Positions 59,083 to 64,000 of a stretch of 64,000 nt of DNA are shown here, piece by piece. The notes under the pieces were generated by a model. The model was not told the DNA's origin. It worked only from the letters and a program-made list of their open reading frames with translations, and did not search any database. This DNA comes from Ancylobacter novellus (GTDB taxonomy: Bacteria > Pseudomonadota > Alphaproteobacteria > Rhizobiales > Methylopilaceae). The position numbers were made by a program, and so were the translations under genes. The stretch spans positions 248,001-312,000 of the forward strand of contig QFPN01000001.1 in NCBI GenBank assembly GCA_003241695.1, in the 5' to 3' direction. Numbering within the stretch: position 1 is the stretch's first letter; each line of letters opens with the position of its first letter.

Positions 59083-60606
59083 ATGTCAAAAACAAGAAAG
59101 CTGACAGTCGCGTTCGCCGTTTTGGCCGCAGGCCTCGCAGGCGCGCTCATCCCGCGCGCGGCGACGGCCCAACCGGCGCCGTCCGGAGATCAGTTCCAGG
59201 GCATTCTTACCGCGGTCTGGGCTGATCCGCACCCCGCCTCCACCGCGCAGAGCAAGATCTACTTCTCGCTCGCCTATCCGGACGGATCGCGCGCCGCGGT
59301 CGACGTGGCGCCGGCCCTGGAGAGCCAAGCGGTCCAGCTCGCCGGCAAGACAGTGATCGTCCGCGGCGCGGCGGTCGCGGCGCAGAGCGGCGAAAGCGAC
59401 GCCGGACGCATTGCGGCGAGCGCCATCGAGGCGGCGGGCGTCGAGCGGCAGGCGGCCGCGGCGGTGACCGGCACGAAGAAGGTGCTGTTCATCCTGCTGA
59501 AGTTCAAAGGCGACGCGCAGACGCCGCACAAGCCGACCTTCTTCAAAAAGCTGACGAACCCGCTTACGGCGTCGGCCGGCATTCCCGGCACGATCAACGG
59601 CTTCTACGACAGGGTGTCGTATGGAAAGCTCCAGTGGTCGGGCGCGGTCGCGGGCAACAAGTGGTACACGCTGCCCAAGACCCGCACGCAATATGCGAAC
59701 TGCGGGTCGGGCGGCTCATGCTTCGCGCCGCAGCTCAGCGTGCTCGGCGACGACGCGCTGCAGCTCGTGAAGGCCGACGTCGACGTCAACGCGTTCGACA
59801 ACATCAATTTCGTCTTCAACAACGATCTCGACTGCTGCGCCTGGGGCGGCGGCTACAGCAACGGCAGCCGATCCTGGGGCGCGACCTGGGAGCCGCCGTG
59901 GGGTCAGGAAGCCGGCACCTACGTGCACGAACTCGGCCACAGCCTCGGCCTGCCGCATTCGGGCTGGCGCTACTACGCCTATGACAGCGGCCACGACCAG
60001 ATGAGCCGCGGCAGCAACGCCAAGACGGTGACGTGCGGTACGTACAATTCGGTCAATTTCGGCGGGCCGAACACGTCGATCTTCTGCAGCGAACCCGGCG
60101 GCGGGTTCATCATGGCCCATCAGGACAAGCTCGGCTGGGTGCCTGAGGCGCGCAAGGCCGTGCACAGCACGAAGACCACCAAGGCCTACGACATCGAGGC
60201 GAACGCGCTTCCGCTGTCGACGAAGCTGAAGGTCGTGGTGGTGTGCCTGCAGGGCAGCCCGTGCTCGTCCGCGCAGTCGAACGGCCGCTTCCTCACCGTC
60301 GAGGTCAAGACGCGCGCCGCGGCCTCCGACACGGCGGTGCCGAGCGAGGGCTTGGTGATCCATGAGGTCAAGATGGACCGCGCGCCGGTGTCGGGCTCCT
60401 GCTACTTCAATAGCCAGAGCGGCTGGGCCATGCCGTACGACGCGGTGACCGGGGATTGGGACCCTTCGACCTGCAGCGGCGCGGGGCTCAGCAATCTCGC
60501 TTATGGCGTGGGCCAGACGTTCAACGACGGCCGCCTCGGCGTTAAGGTCGAAGTGCTGAAGAAGACCGACAACGTCTATCGGGTGCGGGTCACCAAGTCG
60601 AAATAG
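59083..60606 (+). CDS. Secreted zinc metalloprotease (metzincin type)
   Basis: A 507-residue exported protease. A signal peptide (cleavage near RAATA-Q30) is followed by an N-terminal domain (about 35-125: FQGILTAVWADPHP, LAYPDGSRAAV, KTVIVRGAAV) and then the catalytic domain. The zinc motif is HELGHSLGLPHSG (282-294), i.e. H-E-x2-H-x2-G-x2-H with Glu283 as base, and DQMSRGS about 20 residues later looks like a Met-turn. This fits M6/M11-like secreted metzincins. Several Cys pairs suggest disulfides. The ATG at 59083 follows GGGAGGA. The N-terminal domain recurs as a separate protein at 60814. Confidence 0.85.
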   Translation: MSKTRKLTVAFAVLAAGLAGALIPRAATAQPAPSGDQFQGILTAVWADPHPASTAQSKIYFSLAYPDGSRAAVDVAPALESQAVQLAGKTVIVRGAAVAAQSGESDAGRIAASAIEAAGVERQAAAAVTGTKKVLFILLKFKGDAQTPHKPTFFKKLTNPLTASAGIPGTINGFYDRVSYGKLQWSGAVAGNKWYTLPKTRTQYANCGSGGSCFAPQLSVLGDDALQLVKADVDVNAFDNINFVFNNDLDCCAWGGGYSNGSRSWGATWEPPWGQEAGTYVHELGHSLGLPHSGWRYYAYDSGHDQMSRGSNAKTVTCGTYNSVNFGGPNTSIFCSEPGGGFIMAHQDKLGWVPEARKAVHSTKTTKAYDIEANALPLSTKLKVVVVCLQGSPCSSAQSNGRFLTVEVKTRAAASDTAVPSEGLVIHEVKMDRAPVSGSCYFNSQSGWAMPYDAVTGDWDPSTCSGAGLSNLAYGVGQTFNDGRLGVKVEVLKKTDNVYRVRVTKSK

Positions 60607-60639
60607 TCAGGTCGGACGCGCCCAAGCCGACGAAGAGAC

Positions 60640-60672
60640 CGGACGCCCGCGGCCGACATCCGCGGGCGTCCG
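60640..60672. terminator. Hairpin after the metalloprotease gene
   Basis: A 13-bp perfect stem (60640-60652 with 60660-60672) with a 7-base loop begins 34 bases after the stop codon. There is no immediate T-run, though CTCTGGTTTT follows 12 bases on. Confidence 0.55.
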
Positions 60673-60813
60673 CGCGTCGAGGCTCTGGTTTTGCCGCGCG
60701 CCGAAGATCCGCCGCGATCGTCGCCCAGCATTCGTGCTGCGTCCGCGCTCGGAAAGCCTCATGCAGTCCGGCGCAAGGGCGACGCGAAAGTGACGGCTGC
60801 GAGAGCACGGCCG

Positions 60814-61173
60814 ATGACCACGATCCGAACGCCGACCGCGCTGATCCTCGCTCTTGCGGCCGCTCCTCTCGCGCACGCAGTCGCGGCGGGGCAGCCCGCG
60901 CCGCACAGCGACGAACACCGCGGATTTCTGACGACGGTATGGGGAGACCCGCAACCGGGCCGCTCTGGAGCGGGCGGCCTTCAGCTCACGCTGACCTATC
61001 CGGACGGCGCCCGCGTCCCCCTCGAGATCGCCCCCGCGCTGCGGAACGCCGCCGCGGGCCTGTCAGGCAGACGCGTCGTTATCCGGGGCGAGACGACAGG
61101 CGACGCAGGCGCACGGCGCATCGTCGCGCGGACGATGCAGGCTGCGGAAGGCGAGGAGCCGCGGGAGCGATGA
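60814..61173 (+). CDS. Secreted stand-alone copy of the metalloprotease N-terminal domain
   Basis: A 119-residue exported protein: signal peptide (ALILALAAAPLAHAVAAG) plus one small domain. That domain can be matched by eye with residues about 35-125 of the protease encoded just upstream. Shared landmarks are F-x-G-x-LT-x-VW-x-DP-x-P, L-x-YPDG-x-R, APAL and VIRG, in the same order and spacing. It has no catalytic motif. I chose the ATG at 60814 because the signal peptide starts there; an open frame from 60691 looks non-coding. It may inhibit or guide folding of the protease, but this is inferred only from the similarity and position. Confidence 0.75.
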   Translation: MTTIRTPTALILALAAAPLAHAVAAGQPAPHSDEHRGFLTTVWGDPQPGRSGAGGLQLTLTYPDGARVPLEIAPALRNAAAGLSGRRVVIRGETTGDAGARRIVARTMQAAEGEEPRER

Positions 61174-61190
61174 GGCGCGAGGGCGTGGCC

Positions 61191-62183
61191 TCAGGCAGCC
61201 TCGTCCCGCTCCGTCAGCCGCTTCTCCCAGGCGAGCGCATGGCCGACGATCACGTCAAGATCGGCGTAATCCGGCGTCCAGCCGAGCACGCCGCGCGCCC
61301 GCGCCGGATTTGCGACAAGCGAAGCCGGATCGCCCGCCCGTCGCGGCGCGTTCTCGACCATGAAGTCGACGCCCGAGACGCGCTTCACCGACTGGACGAC
61401 CTCCTTCACGGAGGCGCCGGTTCCGTAGCCGCAGTTCGCGACCAGCGACTCGCCGCCCTTCGCCAGATGGTCGAGCGCGAGCATATGGGCCTTGGCGAGG
61501 TCGCTCACATGGATGTAGTCGCGCACGCAGGTTCCGTCGCGGGTCGGGTAGTCGTCGCCAAACATCTGAAGCCTGTCCCGCTTGCCCACGGCGGCTTGCG
61601 AGGCGAGCTTGATGAGATGGGTCGCCCGCGGAGCCGACTGCCCGGCGCGGCCCGCGGGGTCGGCGCCCGCGACGTTGAAGTAGCGCAGCGCGGCGTAGGA
61701 CAGGCCGTAGGCCTTCGAGGCGTCGGCGAGCATGCGCTCTGTCATCAGCTTCGAGGCGCCGTAGGGCGAGACGGGATCGAGGGGCGCGTCCTCCGACAGC
61801 GGCTCAGCCGAAGCCTCGCCATAGACCGCGGCGGTCGAGGAGAACACGAAGCGCTTCACGCCGCCCGCGACCGCCGCCGCGATCAGCGCGCGCGAACGGA
61901 CCGTGTTGTTGAGGTAGTAGCCGAGCGGATCGGTCACCGAATCCGGCACGACGATCGAACCGGCGAAATGCACGATCGCCTCGACGCCGTGCATGGCGAT
62001 GAGGCGCGTAACGAGGGCCTCGTCGCCGACGCAGCCCTGGACGAAGGGAACCGCTTCGGGCGCCGCGGACCGGAAACCGGTCGAGAGATCGTCGAGCACG
62101 ACCACCGGCCGGCCCGCGTCCACGAGCGCGAGCGTCATGTGGCTGCCGATGTATCCGGCGCCGCCGGTGACAAGAACGGTCAT
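61191..62183 (-). CDS. galE: UDP-glucose 4-epimerase
   Basis: Short-chain dehydrogenase-type enzyme (330 residues) that interconverts UDP-glucose and UDP-galactose. The NAD-binding start is LVTGGAGYIGSH; the catalytic pair appears in FSSTAAVYG (Ser/Thr) and SPYGASKLMTE (Tyr-x3-Lys); YFNVAGADPAGRAGQ and DGTCVRDYIHVSDLAKAH are GalE-specific blocks. Length is normal. GAGG lies 6 bases before the ATG. It converges on the small secreted gene and lies downstream of the Crp/Fnr gene on the same strand (98-base gap). It supplies galactose units for surface glycans. Confidence 0.95.
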   Translation of the reverse strand: MTVLVTGGAGYIGSHMTLALVDAGRPVVVLDDLSTGFRSAAPEAVPFVQGCVGDEALVTRLIAMHGVEAIVHFAGSIVVPDSVTDPLGYYLNNTVRSRALIAAAVAGGVKRFVFSSTAAVYGEASAEPLSEDAPLDPVSPYGASKLMTERMLADASKAYGLSYAALRYFNVAGADPAGRAGQSAPRATHLIKLASQAAVGKRDRLQMFGDDYPTRDGTCVRDYIHVSDLAKAHMLALDHLAKGGESLVANCGYGTGASVKEVVQSVKRVSGVDFMVENAPRRAGDPASLVANPARARGVLGWTPDYADLDVIVGHALAWEKRLTERDEAA

Positions 62184-62281
62184 CGAGAACCTCGCTCAGT
62201 TCGTGGCTGGGCCGTCTGCGCGGTCGAAGATCGGCCTCGCGGACGAAGCTTCAAGATCACGCCGCCTCGTCCCGCCCGTCG

Positions 62282-63010
62282 TCAAAGGATCGGGCGCGGA
62301 GCGAGATCCTTTTCGAAGTGTTGCGCGAAGCGGCTGAGACCGCGCAGGTTGCTGACGATCAGCCGGCCGCTCGACAGCGAAAACAGGCCCTGCTTCTTCA
62401 ATCTGGCGAGCGTCTTGTTGGTGTGAACGAGCGACAGTCCGAGCGCGTCGGCGATGTGCTGCTGGGTGAGCGGCAGTTCGAGAGCGCCGTTTTCCACCAT
62501 TCCGAGCGTCTCGGCGCGCTTGTAGAGCGAGCACATCAGGGCGGCGATCCGCTCGTCCGCCCCGCGGCGGCCGGCGGTGAGAAGATTTTCATCTACGAGC
62601 GCTTCGGAGCGGGCTCCGAGCCAGGTCACCTCATAGGCGAGTTCGGCGGCCCGCTCGAAGAAGCGTGACAACCGCCGCCGCGGAATGACGCAGAGCTCGA
62701 CGTCGGTGAGCGCGATCGCGCCATAGGCCGACTTTTCAAACATCGTTCCCTGCAGCCCGATCAGATCGCCCGGCAGGCAGAAGCTGAGGATCTGCCTCCG
62801 TCCGTCGGCGAGCTCCTTGTACCGGAACGCCCAGCCGGAAAAGAGCGTGTAGAGTTCGGAGTCAGGCTGCTCGGGATGGATGAACTCCGCTCCCGCCGGA
62901 ACGACGAGGTGGTCGCTCTTCAGCGAGTCGATCAGGGCGACATCCTCTTCGCTCTTCGGCGTGAAGGCCGGCTTGAGGCGCAAGGGACACAGGAAGCATC
63001 GGACGTACAT
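62282..63010 (-). CDS. Crp/Fnr-family transcription regulator
   Basis: A 242-residue regulator. The cyclic-nucleotide-binding-like domain (about 30-130) includes LVVPAGAEFIHPEQPDSELYTLFSGWAFRYKELADGRRQILSFCLPGDLIGLQ. A dimer helix follows, then the winged helix with LPLTQQHIADALGLSLVHTNKTLARLKKQGLF (about 180-212). Two cysteines near the N-terminus (Cys5, Cys8 in RCFLCPLR) recall Fnr-like proteins, but there are too few in view for a standard 4Fe-4S site. The ligand is unknown. It is divergent from the histidine-kinase-like gene upstream of phyR. Confidence 0.9.
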   Translation of the reverse strand: MYVRCFLCPLRLKPAFTPKSEEDVALIDSLKSDHLVVPAGAEFIHPEQPDSELYTLFSGWAFRYKELADGRRQILSFCLPGDLIGLQGTMFEKSAYGAIALTDVELCVIPRRRLSRFFERAAELAYEVTWLGARSEALVDENLLTAGRRGADERIAALMCSLYKRAETLGMVENGALELPLTQQHIADALGLSLVHTNKTLARLKKQGLFSLSSGRLIVSNLRGLSRFAQHFEKDLAPRPIL

Positions 63011-63133
63011 TTTGGAACCGGGAGAATGCAGCTAAGTCTGCAGGAAGCCGCGACGACATTTCGACAGTTTCACACGCCCCGCTATGTCAAAGCACATAGG
63101 GGCGGATGGAAATAGGCGATAAATCCCATCGCC

Positions 63134-63778
63134 ATGAAAACCGATCTCCACCCCCCGCTGCGCGACGACGTCGACGGGGAAACCACGACCGTCGCCGCCG
63201 TCCGGCATCTGTTCCGCAACCAGATCCAGATGATGACGAGCCTTGTGGGCCTGTTCGGCCGCAGGCTGCCGGACGGCGAGGGCCGAGACGCCTTCGCGGA
63301 TCTGAGGGCGCGCTTTGACGCCGTCACCTTCGGGCCGCCGGACGACGTCGCGCCAGACGCTTCGGGACGCATGGAAGTCGACCTCGCCGAACTCGCCCGC
63401 CGCATCTCGCGGCATCTTGACCCCGATTTCCGCCACCGTGTGGCGGTGAAGGGAGCGCCAATCCTGGCGACGCCGAAACGCGCGGCGGCTGTCGCGCAGA
63501 TTATCGCGGAACTCATCATCGAACTGACACGGCGCGGCTTCGTTGGGCACGAGTCCGGCTCGGCCGAGATTTCGATCGAACAGGCCGCTGATGGAAGCAT
63601 CGCCATCCGCCTGGTTCAGACCGGACCCGCGGGCGTCACCCCCCGGCGCGACCCGTCCGATCTCGGCGCGACCATCGCCGACAGCCTCGTACGCAGCCTC
63701 GACGGACGCATCGACCGGGCGGCTTCCGGCCCTCTTACGACGGACGTCTTCATGCCCCCGGAGCCGACGGCACGTTGA
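63134..63778 (+). CDS. Degenerate HisKA_2-type histidine kinase / phosphotransfer protein
   Basis: A 214-residue protein without sensor or membrane parts. The dimerisation-phosphoacceptor helix has RHLFRNQIQMMTSLVGLF, with His25 and Asn29 matching the H-R-x-K-N-x-L-Q box of HWE/HisKA_2 kinases. The ATPase half is recognisable (IIAELIIELTRRGF at the N-box, LGATIADSLVRSLDGRI at the end) but lacks the N-box Asn and a D-x-G G1 box, so ATP binding is doubtful. It may act as a phosphotransferase. The neighbouring phyR start, 115 bases downstream, suggests a role in the general stress response. Confidence 0.65.
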   Translation: MKTDLHPPLRDDVDGETTTVAAVRHLFRNQIQMMTSLVGLFGRRLPDGEGRDAFADLRARFDAVTFGPPDDVAPDASGRMEVDLAELARRISRHLDPDFRHRVAVKGAPILATPKRAAAVAQIIAELIIELTRRGFVGHESGSAEISIEQAADGSIAIRLVQTGPAGVTPRRDPSDLGATIADSLVRSLDGRIDRAASGPLTTDVFMPPEPTAR

Positions 63779-63893
63779 CTTCGCGCGCGGAGCCTTGCTC
63801 ATTGCGCACACTGCGCCATCTTGCGCCGAGATTTGGACCGTCGCCATGCGGCGGCTCCACGATTTTCAGACCGACGCCCGGACAGATATCTTC

Positions 63894-64000
63894 ATGGCTC
63901 TCGCCGACACGATCGCTCCGCATCTTCCCTTCCTGCGGCGCTACGCCCGAGCGCTCACCGGCCGCCAGGACAGCGGCGACGCCTATGTGGCCGCCGTCCT
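63894..64000 (+). CDS. phyR: General stress response regulator PhyR (N-terminal part)
   Basis: The first 35 codons of a gene that runs off the window. MALADTIAPHLPFLRRYARALTG, followed by RQDSGDAYVAAVL, is the typical start of PhyR. Its N-terminal sigma-factor-like domain mimics EcfG and, when the C-terminal receiver is phosphorylated, binds the anti-sigma factor NepR. The receiver part is not in view. In related genomes nepR and ecfG lie next to phyR; they would be beyond this edge. The partner upstream is the degenerate histidine-kinase-like gene. Confidence 0.8.
   Translation, partial: MALADTIAPHLPFLRRYARALTGRQDSGDAYVAAV

Noticed and set aside
63011..63133. General-stress (EcfG) promoter before the histidine-kinase-like gene
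   Set aside because: GGAAC is present near 63014, but no GTT follows at 16-17 bases, so the match is too weak to annotate.

Overview
The window is chromosomal DNA from a GC-rich alphaproteobacterium, most likely a member of the Hyphomicrobiales (Rhizobiales). Three things point there. The flagellar genes are of the Caulobacter/Rhizobium type (flbT, flaF, fliX, and an flgJ-like rod-binding protein without a muramidase domain) and sit next to CtrA-type TTAA-N7-TTAA boxes. DksA is the cysteine-poor alphaproteobacterial form. The long palindromic repeats between genes are typical of the order. I saw no rRNA, tRNA, insertion sequence, prophage or CRISPR array.

Layout. 1-267: start of a proline iminopeptidase (-). 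548-17245: flagellar block. It holds hook and hook-filament junction genes (flgE, flgK, flgL), a first flagellin, a three-gene surface-modification cassette (sulfotransferase-like, GSCFA, SGNH), a second larger flagellin, an unrelated acyl-CoA dehydrogenase (-), flbT-flaF, then on the minus strand a FlaG-like gene and the operon flgI / rod-binding protein / FlgN-like, divergent from fliX. 17408-25693: housekeeping genes dksA, an oxalate/formate-type MFS carrier, rplY, pth, a VapBC-like toxin-antitoxin pair, ychF, two MaoC hotdog genes and mtnP (-). 25783-28531: petABC operon for the cytochrome bc1 complex (-). 28752-31828: trmL and hemF (+), then pcnB and a DUF6111 gene (-). 31825-33177: CoA-pyrophosphatase Nudix gene and DUF1285 (-), divergent from 33394-40819: MoxR, DUF58, BatA/DUF4159 and a GATase-like membrane protein. 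40864-49714: miscellaneous genes, including MarC, a membrane/ATP-grasp fusion, GNAT, a glutathionyl-hydroquinone-reductase-type GST, Nudix, a metallophosphoesterase and a secreted glycerophosphodiesterase. 49761-58919 (all -): pyruvate carboxylase, a SCO copper chaperone, a galactose-oxidase-like copper radical enzyme, an OpgC acyltransferase and an MFS transporter. 59083-61173: a secreted zinc metalloprotease and a small secreted protein that resembles its N-terminal domain. 61191-64000: galE, a Crp/Fnr regulator, a degenerate histidine-kinase-like protein and the start of phyR, the general stress response regulator.

The most interesting points are these. (1) A galactose-oxidase homologue keeps every copper and cofactor residue and is translationally coupled to a SCO-type copper chaperone. 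(2) A secreted metalloprotease is followed by a stand-alone copy of its N-terminal domain, a possible protease-inhibitor pair. (3) A sulfotransferase/GSCFA/SGNH cassette lies between two flagellin genes, which suggests filament or surface-glycan decoration. (4) Five CtrA-like boxes are seen, all in the flagellar block. (5) A membrane domain is fused to a sugar-transfer-type ATP-grasp domain. (6) Long palindromic repeats are nested in one another, and one of them provides the stop codon of pcnB.
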